In this document: positions 55,463 through 64,000 of the stretch, one piece after another
Layout of the letters: every line of letters begins with the position of its first letter
Numbering within the stretch: the stretch's first letter is position 1
NCBI GenBank assembly: GCA_002279765.1
Contig: NCCR01000023.1
Coordinates: 1 to 64,000, forward strand
DNA from: Verrucomicrobia bacterium 12-59-8
GTDB lineage: Bacteria > Verrucomicrobiota > Verrucomicrobiae > Verrucomicrobiales > Verrucomicrobiaceae
Reading direction: 5' to 3'
DNA: 64,000 nucleotides
Program-made: the position numbers and the translations under genes
The notes under the pieces: generated by a model
Told to the model about the DNA's origin: nothing
Databases searched by the model: none
The model's input: only the letters and a program-made list of their open reading frames with translations

Positions 55463-57667
55463 TTACAATGACCTGCAAAACCTAACCACTTGCTCATACA
55501 CGGTATCGACACTCCAGCGATTCAGGCAAGCCATTGGCGTCAGAGTGTTCAGGCAACGATTCGCAGGCTTCCACACTGCATCGCAGGGCTGACAGCTAAT
55601 ACGTGGCTCGCGCAGCAGTATGAAGCGATCCTGATGCCAGGCTGGATCCCAGCTTGGCGAGGACGGTCCGATCAAAATAACCCCCGGAGTACCTAGCGCG
55701 GAGGCTAGGTGCATAGGGCCTGAATTGTTGCCCACGAACAAACGTGCCCCCGCAATCACACGCACCAGTTCATCCAAAGAGGTTGTTTTCACCCGCTGCA
55801 CGGCCGGACTCAGACCCACATCGTCTCCCTGGGATATCCACCGCACAGGATGTGTCTTCACCAGCCGGTTTGCCAGCTCAGTGTAATGGCGCAATGGCCA
55901 GCGTTGATACTCACGGCTCGCGCCTGCATGAATCACAATCGCATTTGAGTCATCGCGGCCAAATCCTGAAAGATCTGGCGCAGGCATGTTTTCCGGCAGC
56001 GAAAACCGCGCCCTAGCGATGCGCCAATTGTGCTCAGCCACGGACTCATTCGCAATGGCCGCTTCACGATGATGTAGCAGGTAATTCAACACATTCGAAG
56101 TTTTTGGCCCGATACAAAGACTCGCGCCGCTTAGCAGCGCCAGCAGATGCGCCACTTTGCCTTGATCATCACCGAGCAAGCAGGCATCCGGTCTCAAAGC
56201 GCCCAGTTCGGCGGCCATTTGCACCAACTGCAAGGGCCTGCGCCAGGCGCTGGTAAACTTTGAAGCCTCATGCACATGAAGCTCCACCTGAGGACAGCAG
56301 ACCTCATACAAGCGGGCTGCAGTCGTGCTTGTCACCATAACTATGCGCCATTCAGGGTGCGCCGCTACGAGCGACTGTACGACAGGCAGGTAAACGACGT
56401 TGTCGCCGAGTTGATTGACCCTAAAAACAGCCAAAGTCATACTATCCGCCGCAGCTCTAATGAAAGTTTTATTCGTGACTTTCTGGTTTTTTTCGACATG
56501 CCACTTGTGGGAAGTATCCAATGTGGCCTTAGAGGCGGATTTGTTATCATAAGCCGCCACGGCCTCACAGGCAGCAGTCACAAATCTGCTGCGCCCCTCG
56601 TCCAAAGTATGGCTATTGACACTCTCCCGGGCAGCGGCGCTGAAACGAGCCAAGTCGGCAGATGGCAGGTCAGCCAGCCGACACATGGCATTCTCGATAG
56701 AATGAGACTCCGAATTCGGCAGCACCCAGCCATTAAAGTCATGCGTCACTAGTTCCAATGCCGCCCCCGAGTCCATGGTGGTGATCACCGGCAAACCCGC
56801 CGCCAGTGCCTCTGGCACAACCATGGCCCATCCATCATGCCGTGTGGGCAGACATAGGGCATCCGCCTGGGCGTAGAAGGCCGGGAGTTCGTGCCACTCA
56901 CGAAAGCCCTCCCACAACACTTGAGCAGCCACAGGCTCAAGAATCGCACGCATCCTCTGCTCCAAAGGGCCGGATCCCAAAATGATTAAGCGCAGGTTGG
57001 GGTGGGCGCTGGCGGCAGCCCGGAATCCTTCGGCCAGTCCCAGTACGCCTTTGCGCGAGTTCAAAATGCCGGAATACAAAACCACTCGTTCCTCGGCCCG
57101 AACCGTGCGTGGCTGATTGCGAAAACGGCTCAGGTCCGAAAAGTAGGGCAGATTGACGTAGGTTTTGTCGGAGCCCCAATCATTCATGTAACCCGCCACT
57201 CCGGCCTGTCCGATCGCCCAGATCGGCGCGGCGCTTTTTGAAATCGGATAGAGCAAGACTCGGCGGGCCAGACGTCCAAACCAGCCCAGTCGCAGGAATC
57301 CCGGACGCTCTCCCCAAAACACCCAGGGCCGAGTGCTGAGGTGCCTGAGGTGCAGTGCGGCCAGGGCAAACCAATGGGTGTAATAGTTGCAAACCGTCAG
57401 GTTGGCCTCCAGCACCCAGCGAAAGGCCTGCCCGATCACCTCGGGGTGGCCTTCCAGCACCAGATGCTCGTGCTTCAGCGTCACCTGTCCCCAGGGATGC
57501 AAATCATGCTCGCGGCGCAGATAGATCACCTGCAGCCTTACTTCGCGACTGGCGGCGATTTGATTGAAAAACTCCACCTGGTAGGGGGATGTCAGATAGG
57601 TCACGACGCAGACGCTGAGGCGCGGGGTGTCCTGCAGGCCAAGCTCATGGGAAGCTGAATCAGTCAT
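55463..57667 (-). CDS. Two-domain glycosyltransferase: GT4 fused to GT9 (heptosyltransferase-like)
   Basis: 734 residues. Residues 15-375 or so form a complete GT4 enzyme (RVVLYSGILNSRKGVLGLAE, LRLIILGSGPLEQRM, PTRHDGWAMVVPEALAAGLP). After a linker, residues from about 408 form a GT9/ADP-heptosyltransferase-like enzyme (FRVNQLGDNVVYLPVV, AIVIHAGASREYQRWP, FVGNNSGPMHLASALGTP). Both sets of motifs are intact, so one polypeptide likely adds two sugars in sequence. Its ATG overlaps the stop of the GT2 pseudogene upstream (57664-57667), an ATGA coupling. Confidence 0.92.
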   Translation of the reverse strand: MTDSASHELGLQDTPRLSVCVVTYLTSPYQVEFFNQIAASREVRLQVIYLRREHDLHPWGQVTLKHEHLVLEGHPEVIGQAFRWVLEANLTVCNYYTHWFALAALHLRHLSTRPWVFWGERPGFLRLGWFGRLARRVLLYPISKSAAPIWAIGQAGVAGYMNDWGSDKTYVNLPYFSDLSRFRNQPRTVRAEERVVLYSGILNSRKGVLGLAEGFRAAASAHPNLRLIILGSGPLEQRMRAILEPVAAQVLWEGFREWHELPAFYAQADALCLPTRHDGWAMVVPEALAAGLPVITTMDSGAALELVTHDFNGWVLPNSESHSIENAMCRLADLPSADLARFSAAARESVNSHTLDEGRSRFVTAACEAVAAYDNKSASKATLDTSHKWHVEKNQKVTNKTFIRAAADSMTLAVFRVNQLGDNVVYLPVVQSLVAAHPEWRIVMVTSTTAARLYEVCCPQVELHVHEASKFTSAWRRPLQLVQMAAELGALRPDACLLGDDQGKVAHLLALLSGASLCIGPKTSNVLNYLLHHREAAIANESVAEHNWRIARARFSLPENMPAPDLSGFGRDDSNAIVIHAGASREYQRWPLRHYTELANRLVKTHPVRWISQGDDVGLSPAVQRVKTTSLDELVRVIAGARLFVGNNSGPMHLASALGTPGVILIGPSSPSWDPAWHQDRFILLREPRISCQPCDAVWKPANRCLNTLTPMACLNRWSVDTVYEQVVRFCRSL

Positions 57668-58438
57668 GAGTAGGAAAAGAGGAAGAAAGTAACAGCCAGA
57701 GCCACCCTCAGCGGCTCACGTCGCAGCAGCAGCCAGGACCAGGCGGTGGTCGTCCGCACGGGCGCACGCAGAGGGATGTAGTGGCCCATAGCCCCAGGCA
57801 GCGCCCACAGCGAACGCAGGATGACACGCCACTCCCCGCTCAGCGCCAGCCGAAGCAGGCGGCGCAGGATGCTGCCACAAGCCTGCGGCAGCAGGAGCAG
57901 CGGATAACGCAGCAGTGGGAACAGTACCGTGTTGATCATCATCGCCACCTGCGTGTCCTCGGTTTCGCGGATGGGGGCAGGGTGATCATGAAACACGCGT
58001 CATCAGATGACCGCAGCCAAAGTAGTTGGCCTGCAGCCACAGTCCCAATGAATCTGCTGACTCCACCGGCAGGATCGTGGCGGCAAACACCGCCGTCTCT
58101 GGATACCTCGCAATAAGCTTCCGCGCCCGTGCAAAAAAATCCTCGTCCGCAGGAAATGAATCATCATCAAAATGCGCCACCCAGGAGCAGCGCGCTTCAC
58201 GCATGAGCCGGTTGCGCGCGCCCCCCGGACCGATGAGCACGGATGAGTGCAGCAGCCGCACGTTTGGAAACTCACCTTCCACCAAAGCACGCAGCGCGGT
58301 GTCATTGCCATCCAGATGCACCAGAATTTCCGTCGGCGGCGGGTCACAGGCCTGCAGCCGGGTCAGAGTCACCTGCAACTGCTCAAACCGCCGGCAAGCC
58401 GGCACCGCGATGCTGATGGGAAACTCGGGCAATGACAT
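57664..58438 (-). pseudogene. GT2-family glycosyltransferase, broken by an internal deletion
   Basis: The N-terminal half (57986-58438, 150 codons) is a good GT2 start: ISIAVPACRRFEQLQVTLTRL, GPGGARNRLMREARCSWVAHFDDDSF with the DDD metal motif, ending FGCGHLMTR then a stop. The C-terminal half (57664 to about 57993) continues in the next frame: RVFHDHPAPIRETEDTQ and hydrophobic segments. Compared with usual GT2 enzymes, roughly 40 residues between the GCG-x-L motif and the F-H motif are missing, including the acceptor-side E-D region. The best reading is a deletion of 3n+2 bases with its junction near 57990-57996. It was co-transcribed with the next gene. Confidence 0.8.
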
Positions 58439-58465
58439 TAAAATCGCATCTCGTTAGCGTGATCC

Positions 58466-59641
58466 CTAGTGGAGCACACCTAGCTGGGTTGAGATCAGCG
58501 AAGGCTGTATTTTTTCAAATTCATGCAATGCCATGCCAACCACCTGATCCATGTTATAGTAGCGATAGGTCGCAAGCCGACCGATAAAGCTGACTCCTGC
58601 AGTTGCGGCGGCAAGCTCAGCATATTGCGCATAGAGACGGCTGTTGTCCGCTGTGGGAACTGGATAGTAAGGCTCCTTCCCAGGACCGTAATCGTCCGGG
58701 TATTCATACACTATCGAAGTGTTTTCACAGCGTTGCTGGGTGGCATGCTTGATCTCAACAATGCGGGTAAACTCATGCTCGTTTGGGTAATTTACTTGCA
58801 TGGCAGGCTGCCAGAAACCTCGCTTGCCTGCAATGGCCACCCGTGATGCCAGGGCATCCGCCTCAAAAGAATGCGTCTCGAACCGCAGCGAACGGTATGG
58901 CAACGCTCCAAACCTGCAGTCAAAAAACTCATCAATCGGCCCGGTGTAAACCATATGCCGAAACCGCAGCGTTGGCAGAAGTTCCCGGTAATCAGTCCGC
59001 AACATGATCTGCACCCTAGGGCTTGCCTCGATCATGTTTTGAAACAGTCTATGATACCCCGCTGCCGGCAGCGCTTGAAATTTTTCCTGTAGATAGCGGT
59101 TGTCACGGTTGGTCCGGATGGGGATGCGTCCACATACACTCGCATCCAGTTCGCGTGGATGCTTTTTCCATTGCTTGAGAGTGTACCCTTTGAAGAACTT
59201 TTCATACAACTCCCAACCCACCTGCGAAACAATCACCTCTTCCGAGTTTTGCGGTTTGGCAATCGGCACACGCTTGTGCTCCAAATACTCTTTGAACTCC
59301 TCTTCGTTTGCTGGCCTGCCAACCAGCTCTTCGAAAGTATTGAGATTAATGGGAAAGTGCCAGAAACGGCCATCCGCAAAAGAACGAATCTCATAATTCG
59401 TTGGCAGCCATTCGGTGAACCGCGAAAGATAATCCACCACCTTGGAGCTGTTGGAGCGGAAGTAGTGCGGACCATAGACATGCGTGAGCACCCCCGCATC
59501 ATTGTAGGCATCATGAGCATTCCCGCCTACATGTGCCCGTTTGTCTACAACCAGACAACGCAACCCCATTGCATTGCATAGTCGTTCGGCCATGACGAGC
59601 CCGGCAAAACCAGCTCCAACAATGAGAACATCCGTTGTCAT
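58466..59641 (-). CDS. glf: UDP-galactopyranose mutase
   Basis: 391 residues, FAD enzyme converting UDP-galactopyranose to UDP-galactofuranose. FAD-binding VLIVGAGFAGLVMAERL at the N-terminus, the HVGGNAHD segment, the THVYGPHYFRS region with active-site residues, and GLF motifs YTLKQWKKHP, FDCRFGALPYRSLRF and GRLATYRYYNMDQVV (FAD/substrate arginines). Length matches bacterial Glf (about 367-400). Its presence predicts galactofuranose in the surface glycan. It lies 27 bp upstream of the GT2 pseudogene and 6 bp after the GT-C gene. Confidence 0.97.
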   Translation of the reverse strand: MTTDVLIVGAGFAGLVMAERLCNAMGLRCLVVDKRAHVGGNAHDAYNDAGVLTHVYGPHYFRSNSSKVVDYLSRFTEWLPTNYEIRSFADGRFWHFPINLNTFEELVGRPANEEEFKEYLEHKRVPIAKPQNSEEVIVSQVGWELYEKFFKGYTLKQWKKHPRELDASVCGRIPIRTNRDNRYLQEKFQALPAAGYHRLFQNMIEASPRVQIMLRTDYRELLPTLRFRHMVYTGPIDEFFDCRFGALPYRSLRFETHSFEADALASRVAIAGKRGFWQPAMQVNYPNEHEFTRIVEIKHATQQRCENTSIVYEYPDDYGPGKEPYYPVPTADNSRLYAQYAELAAATAGVSFIGRLATYRYYNMDQVVGMALHEFEKIQPSLISTQLGVLH

Positions 59642-59647
59642 GCGGTA

Positions 59648-61213
59648 TCAAGGATGAGAGACAGGAGAAACTCTCTGAAAGTAAGCGACCACAAGTCGTG
59701 CTCTGTCGATCTGCGCGATCTGACCACCCGTCCCAGGATGGTGTTGTAAATAACCAGCAGAAGCCATGGCTAGCGGCACGACCGCCCCTTTGGCAAATCC
59801 AGCCGCTTGCATCTGGCTCTCAATCCAAGGCATGACACTCGAACAGACAGCACTCGAACTGTCATGAATATAGACCGCCTTTTCGGTCTGCTTAAGCCTG
59901 CCCATGATAAGTTTCAGCGTATCCGCTGCCAGGAGAGAATGGAATGGCATCATTTCCATCTCCACAACGCGTTCCGGAAAGCGCCCGAATAAACCCAACC
60001 CTAGAGGGTCATGACAGTAGAAGGCAACACTGTTGGAATTGGACAGGATCAAGCTTCCGGGCTGTTCTTTTTGAATTTCAGCTACAACTTCACCAGTCGG
60101 CACCAGCCAGCGATAGGTAAGCCAGCCATCGCGGCGAATAAGATTTGCCAGGCTGCCAATCAAGGCAGCCATTGCAGCCACAAGAAATACCGCCTTGGCC
60201 AACCGCTGTGCCGGGGGGCTATGGCGTGAAATGGAAGCCAGCGCAATGCCTATCAGCAATGCTAGAAAAGGCGTGAAAATCAGCAATCGTTTGGTCCATA
60301 TGACATTCTTTACCACCAGCAATCCGAGGATAACCACCACGATCACCGCCACAAACCGCGTCATGCTGCGAGTTTGCAGCCCAAGCGCCAAGGTGGCAGC
60401 GGCAGTAACGGCCACCGGAAGCGAAATCCACCACTCATAGGGAATTGAGACTTCACCAGCAAAGATGGCATAAAGTGAAGCAACTGTATGCGGAAGTGAG
60501 AAAGCTGAGGCAGAAAGCCCCAATTGCCGAAAGAACACCGGCAACCAAGGTAAATAAAGCAGCCCAATAACAGCCCACGCGGAAATCATCCACAGCCATG
60601 GGCCTCTTTTCAAAGCTACGGTCGACATCAGAGCGGCCCCCTGAGCCAGAAACACCACTGGAGCGCTGTAATTGCAGTACCACATCGCTGCACCGGAGAG
60701 GACATAGACCGTAAAATCCCCCCAGTTGAATCGGAATTCTGCGCCGGTTCGGTTGTGCGGCAGTGCCATTGCACGCAGCAGCGCATAAAGGTTCCAACCT
60801 GCCAAAGCAGCAAACATGGAGTACCAGCGAATGGCCGCAGGAAACATCCAATGATAGGGCATCCATACGGCGACAACCAGCACCAGCCACCCTGCCCTCT
60901 GTCCCCCCCAACGTTCACCACACTTGAACAGCCCCCAGAGGGCAAAAATCCAACAACCAATCGAAAGCAAGCGCAGTTTGAAAGGATCATAACCCGCCCA
61001 TTGCTGCCAATAATGCAATGCCAGATCATACAGTGGCGGATCTTCATGCACATTGGATGCCATCAATTGCAGCAGTTGCGGCAGCGGCTCCTTGGCCAGA
61101 AAAAATCCGTTGGTTTCATCATCCCAGACCGTCGTGTTTCCGGCGTTCCAGCACAACAGTGCCAGTCCGGCGAGGGTGATCAGTTGCAGCCAGCGATTGG
61201 AGGACAGAGGCAT
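59648..61213 (-). CDS. GT-C membrane glycosyltransferase (GT39/ArnT-like)
   Basis: 521 residues with around ten hydrophobic helices. An N-terminal periplasmic loop carries the acidic motif TTVWDDETNGFF followed by NVHEDPPLYDLAL, typical of GT-C enzymes that use a polyprenyl-phosphate sugar (PMT/ArnT group). The last 120 residues are a soluble periplasmic domain. It would transfer a sugar from a polyprenyl carrier onto a glycan, lipid or protein in the periplasm. The DPM-like gene 3 bp upstream (61217-61933) could supply that carrier-linked donor. Confidence 0.85.
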   Translation of the reverse strand: MPLSSNRWLQLITLAGLALLCWNAGNTTVWDDETNGFFLAKEPLPQLLQLMASNVHEDPPLYDLALHYWQQWAGYDPFKLRLLSIGCWIFALWGLFKCGERWGGQRAGWLVLVVAVWMPYHWMFPAAIRWYSMFAALAGWNLYALLRAMALPHNRTGAEFRFNWGDFTVYVLSGAAMWYCNYSAPVVFLAQGAALMSTVALKRGPWLWMISAWAVIGLLYLPWLPVFFRQLGLSASAFSLPHTVASLYAIFAGEVSIPYEWWISLPVAVTAAATLALGLQTRSMTRFVAVIVVVILGLLVVKNVIWTKRLLIFTPFLALLIGIALASISRHSPPAQRLAKAVFLVAAMAALIGSLANLIRRDGWLTYRWLVPTGEVVAEIQKEQPGSLILSNSNSVAFYCHDPLGLGLFGRFPERVVEMEMMPFHSLLAADTLKLIMGRLKQTEKAVYIHDSSSAVCSSVMPWIESQMQAAGFAKGAVVPLAMASAGYLQHHPGTGGQIAQIDRARLVVAYFQRVSPVSHP

Positions 61214-61216
61214 AAT

Positions 61217-61933
61217 TCAATGAAGCAGGTCACGCAGTTGGCGTACCATTTCGACAGCACGGGTGGCAAATTTAGCCAGGGGGACAGAAGGCTCTCCGCC
61301 ATAACGCTCGCGGAAGCGGATCGTTACGAGCCCCTGTCGAACACCCGGCTGGTGCCGCAGCAAAACAGCCAAACCGACATTGGCCAGGAAGAACTGCGCA
61401 TGAATGCGATTGATTGAGTCAGCACACGCAGCAGTCCGCATCAAACGATAGGGCACATTGGCATCGGGGCAGTTGGCGTGGGCAAACCCCAGCAGCGTTA
61501 GCCGCAAAACCATGCTGGCAATCACACGCCGCCAGCCGTCGTCACGACGTCTGCGCACGCCGTAAATCACATCAAACTTGTCCCGGTTCCGCCAGAAACG
61601 AAAAAAATACTGCGGGTCACACTGACCGTCCGAGTCGAGCTGAAAAATATAAGGAATACCGCGATCTATTGCAATGCGGTAACCTTGCAGACAGCTCTGG
61701 CCATGTCCTCGGTTTTCACGCTCGATGACTTCCAACCGCTCGCCAAATTTGCCCCTCAACTGCTGTAGAATCGCGTCGGTGCCGTCGGTGGAACCGTCAT
61801 TGATTACGAGAAAAACAAACTTCCCCGTCCAGTTTTCCAACTCTGTGAACCATTCATTCACCACCTTGCGGACTGATGCCGATTCATTGAACACGGGCAT
61901 CACCACCAAAAGTTCGGGAGAATCATCACTCAT
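61217..61933 (-). CDS. GT2 polyprenyl-phosphate glycosyltransferase (DPM-like)
   Basis: 238 residues from the ATG at 61933 (MSDDSPELLV); the frame is open to 62317 but the extension lies partly within the next gene. GT-A fold: LLVVMPVFNESASVRKVV, VINDGSTDGTD, the acceptor-loop NRGHGQSCLQGYRIA, and IFQLDSDGQCDP with the DxD-type metal site. No transmembrane tail is present, resembling the short dolichyl-phosphate mannose synthase type. It probably charges undecaprenyl phosphate with a single sugar for the GT-C enzyme. Confidence 0.92.
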   Translation of the reverse strand: MSDDSPELLVVMPVFNESASVRKVVNEWFTELENWTGKFVFLVINDGSTDGTDAILQQLRGKFGERLEVIERENRGHGQSCLQGYRIAIDRGIPYIFQLDSDGQCDPQYFFRFWRNRDKFDVIYGVRRRRDDGWRRVIASMVLRLTLLGFAHANCPDANVPYRLMRTAACADSINRIHAQFFLANVGLAVLLRHQPGVRQGLVTIRFRERYGGEPSVPLAKFATRAVEMVRQLRDLLH

Positions 61934-62013
61934 GCTGCACGTGCTGGATCGGATCGGGATTTCTGCAAACTCATGGTAGAACAGGACTTTGAAAGACTGG
62001 CAAGATTCTGTGG

Positions 62014-63456
62014 CTAGCCATGCAGTCTCGGCACTCGTGAGCCACGGCCACGAAGAACCTGCTGCGGAACCGGCATAGGTCGAGTTCTGCGTACTAAGCA
62101 TTCCAGATTTGGAATCAGGCAGAATCCCCAGGCCGCACAGGCAAACACATTGGCGGTGTGGTTCAGTATGAAGCTGCTCGGAAGCAGCAGCAAGTGGTAA
62201 CAGAAAAAGCCGAGGGCTAGGGAACGAAACATGGAGGGTGGTGAACGTTGGAAGGCCAGCCAGCACTGCCACACCATCACCATGCGGAACACATACCAGA
62301 CAAGAAAGCCCGGCCACCCCAATTCCGCCAGCACCTGCCCGGTCTCGGCATCATAGACCGGACAGCGCTTTTTCGGCTGATCAATCCTCAGGGCACTGCG
62401 CATCGCCATGGAGGCCGGGTGGGACATGCCAATGCCAAAGCCCATCAAATCCACCTCCTTGGCGGCCTCCAACACTGAGTTGACCGGATACATCAAGCGA
62501 CCGAGGGTGGTGTCATCGGAAGTGGTGCGCCGGGTCTCGAAGGCTTTCAACGCTTTGCCGAAGAAGACAGTGACCCCGATCATGATCAGGGCCGCGCCCA
62601 GCAGCAGGTAGGGCATTGCACTTCGGCCCTTGCCCACTTTAGATACAGTGGAAGTGGCCCCCACAACGGCCCCTACGAGAAGCATGCCGTAAACTGCGCC
62701 ACGCGAACCGGCCATCAAGCCATTGGCCACCAGGAGGGGCAGGTTGCCCAGCAGCAGCAGCCAACGGCGATTGTCATTGATACCCGTCAGCAAGCCCAGG
62801 GACAGAATGAAAAAGAACTGCACAAACACCGCATGGCCGGAAATGTAGGAGAAGGTGCCGGTGATGCGAGCCGTCGCCTCCATCCCTGCGCCAAAGGTGG
62901 CCACATGATGCATGTCCGCATAATCAGTGGCGGCATACACATTGAGCCATGAACCTGGGCCCGCGACAAATTGGGCAGCCCCGAGCAGGCAGATGGGAAT
63001 GGCAAACAGCGAGTAACGGAACAGCATCTTCGTCATTTCTGCCTCGTTGCGAAATAACAATGGCATCATGATACCCAATGGAATGTACCAGAGATAGATT
63101 TTGAGGCCGTAACCTGCCAGAACGATCGAGCCGATGTTAGGATTCAGAGCGCCAAACATGACCAAGGTGATGCAGACGATGGCGATCAGCGTGCCCGGCA
63201 CCCGCACCCGCCAAGCTCTAATGTCGGGGTCTGGAAACATGAAAAATTTGATGTAGGCCCCGAACAGAATGATGTCCTTGAAGAAATAGACCAGTTCCGA
63301 GCCCTGCGGGAAAATCCATTTACGGATGGCTCCTTCGAACAGGGCGACAATCATTGCGGCATAGACCGCCCGTCGCCAGTTCATCATGGCCAGGAGGACG
63401 ATGAATGCGGTGCCAAAGGCACCCAGCATCATCATTTGTTGAACGCTCAGTTTCAT
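62014..63456 (-). CDS. O-antigen polymerase/ligase-like membrane protein (Wzy/WaaL-like)
   Basis: 480 residues with about eleven hydrophobic helices and a large periplasmic loop late in the protein (about 300-390), the layout of Wzy polymerases and WaaL ligases. Helices include MLGAFGTAFIVLLAMMNW, GYGLKIYLWYIPLGIMMPLL and PYLLLGAALIMIGVTVFF. Loop residues such as RTTSDDTTLGRLMYP and a GxxMSH motif are present, but these families have little primary conservation. It would link glycan repeat units or attach them to a lipid in the periplasm. It opens the part of the cluster visible here along with the partial GT4 gene. Confidence 0.8.
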   Translation of the reverse strand: MKLSVQQMMMLGAFGTAFIVLLAMMNWRRAVYAAMIVALFEGAIRKWIFPQGSELVYFFKDIILFGAYIKFFMFPDPDIRAWRVRVPGTLIAIVCITLVMFGALNPNIGSIVLAGYGLKIYLWYIPLGIMMPLLFRNEAEMTKMLFRYSLFAIPICLLGAAQFVAGPGSWLNVYAATDYADMHHVATFGAGMEATARITGTFSYISGHAVFVQFFFILSLGLLTGINDNRRWLLLLGNLPLLVANGLMAGSRGAVYGMLLVGAVVGATSTVSKVGKGRSAMPYLLLGAALIMIGVTVFFGKALKAFETRRTTSDDTTLGRLMYPVNSVLEAAKEVDLMGFGIGMSHPASMAMRSALRIDQPKKRCPVYDAETGQVLAELGWPGFLVWYVFRMVMVWQCWLAFQRSPPSMFRSLALGFFCYHLLLLPSSFILNHTANVFACAAWGFCLIPNLECLVRRTRPMPVPQQVLRGRGSRVPRLHG

Positions 63457-63567
63457 GTCAAAAAGGGATTACCACACTATGACCCGCAAAGGGCGCAGGC
63501 TGCAAATCATCATTGCCTGGAATGAGCGTAAGGAAGAGCATAGGCCCCTCATGGCGGAACGAGCGGG

Positions 63568-64000
63568 CTAATGTAAAACCACTTCCCGGAGTTGCTCGCG
63601 GTAGCGCTGCCATGAATGCTCCCGACTCCAGTCCAGAGCCGCCTGTTGCATGGCCTGCAACAGCCCCCCATCTCCGGCCAACTGCCGCAAGCGGTCAAGG
63701 ATGGCGGCTGCATCGCGGATGGGGACAAGAAAACCTTCCCGCCCATCCTTGATCAGACCTGCGAGGCCCGAATGAGTTGTAGTGATTACTGTAAGTCCGC
63801 AGGCCATGGCCTCCAGCAGGACCAGCGCCAGCCCCTCATAGAGGGTGGGCAGCACCAGAACATCATGCTGCCGCATCTCCGCCAGCACCTCCGCGTGGCT
63901 GAGTCCTGATCGGTGGCGATGCTCGGCGAGTACGCGGCCGAGAGCCGCACATGGAGCAACACTGGTGCGGGAGCCAATCACCGTCAAGGTGGCCACTTCG
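63568..64000 (-). CDS. GT4-family glycosyltransferase, C-terminal part (runs off the window)
   Basis: At least 143 codons; the start lies beyond base 64000. It is the donor half of a GT-B enzyme: LSHAEVLAEMRQHDVLVLPT, YEGLALVLLEAMACGLTVI with the E-x7-E motif, and REGFLVPIRDAAAI, then a C-terminal Trp/Arg-rich helix. Same strand as the glycan locus. The gap to the polymerase-like gene (63457-63567) shows nothing notable. Confidence 0.88.
   Translation of the reverse strand, partial: EVATLTVIGSRTSVAPCAALGRVLAEHRHRSGLSHAEVLAEMRQHDVLVLPTLYEGLALVLLEAMACGLTVITTTHSGLAGLIKDGREGFLVPIRDAAAILDRLRQLAGDGGLLQAMQQAALDWSREHSWQRYREQLREVVLH

Overview
The window looks like chromosomal DNA of a GC-rich Verrucomicrobiota bacterium, most likely a Prosthecobacter/Verrucomicrobium-type member of the Verrucomicrobiales. 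This is an inference from several signs together: a giant surface protein built of autotransporter-associated beta-strand (PATR) repeats with a PEP-CTERM-like tail, a DUF1501 protein with a twin-arginine-like signal, glutaminyl-tRNA synthetase, long interspersed hairpins, and a RepA-like ATPase island. No rRNA, CRISPR array or intact transposase is visible.

Layout. (1) 222-18024, minus strand: one giant PATR gene, now split by an apparent 2-bp frameshift near 3700. It contains three tandem units of about 4.2 kb. (2) 18357-23071: a secreted NlpC/P60-like protein, then a tightly overlapping minus-strand operon of a substrate-binding-like lipid- or membrane-anchored protein, a sensor histidine kinase and a LuxR-type regulator. 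(3) 23290-36776: two tRNAs (Met, Asn) and housekeeping genes purC, glnS, tgt (fused to a truncated MnmC-like domain), a Rep/PcrA-type helicase, an RfaE2-PurN fusion, an A-type Fe-S protein, mutL and a DUF1501 protein. (4) 37022-41979: a compact type II secretion/pseudopilus operon, gspE-F-G-H-I-J. (5) 42125-46834: an exported C39-like protein, then an accessory island with a RepA-like ATPase, a degenerate zinc-finger protein, an excisionase-like HTH protein, two large GATC-rich palindromes and duplicated coding remnants. (6) 46835-51720: eno-ftsB, acpP, a membrane protein, a YugP-type zinc peptidase and an alpha/beta hydrolase. (7) 51692-64000, minus strand: an exopolysaccharide/O-antigen locus with several glycosyltransferases, a GDP-mannose 3,5-epimerase, UDP-galactopyranose mutase, GT-C and DPM-like enzymes and a Wzy/WaaL-like membrane protein. 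One GT2 gene in it carries an internal deletion.

How the genes fit together. The cell-surface theme is strong: the giant exported protein, the secretion operon and the glycan locus all concern the envelope. The glycan locus predicts a polymer containing L-galactose (from GDP-L-galactose) and galactofuranose (from UDP-Galf). The substrate-binding protein has no permease or ATPase beside it and overlaps the kinase gene, so it is more likely a sensor partner than part of a transporter. Several adjacent genes have overlapping stop and start codons (ATGA, GTGA or TAATG), indicating translational coupling.
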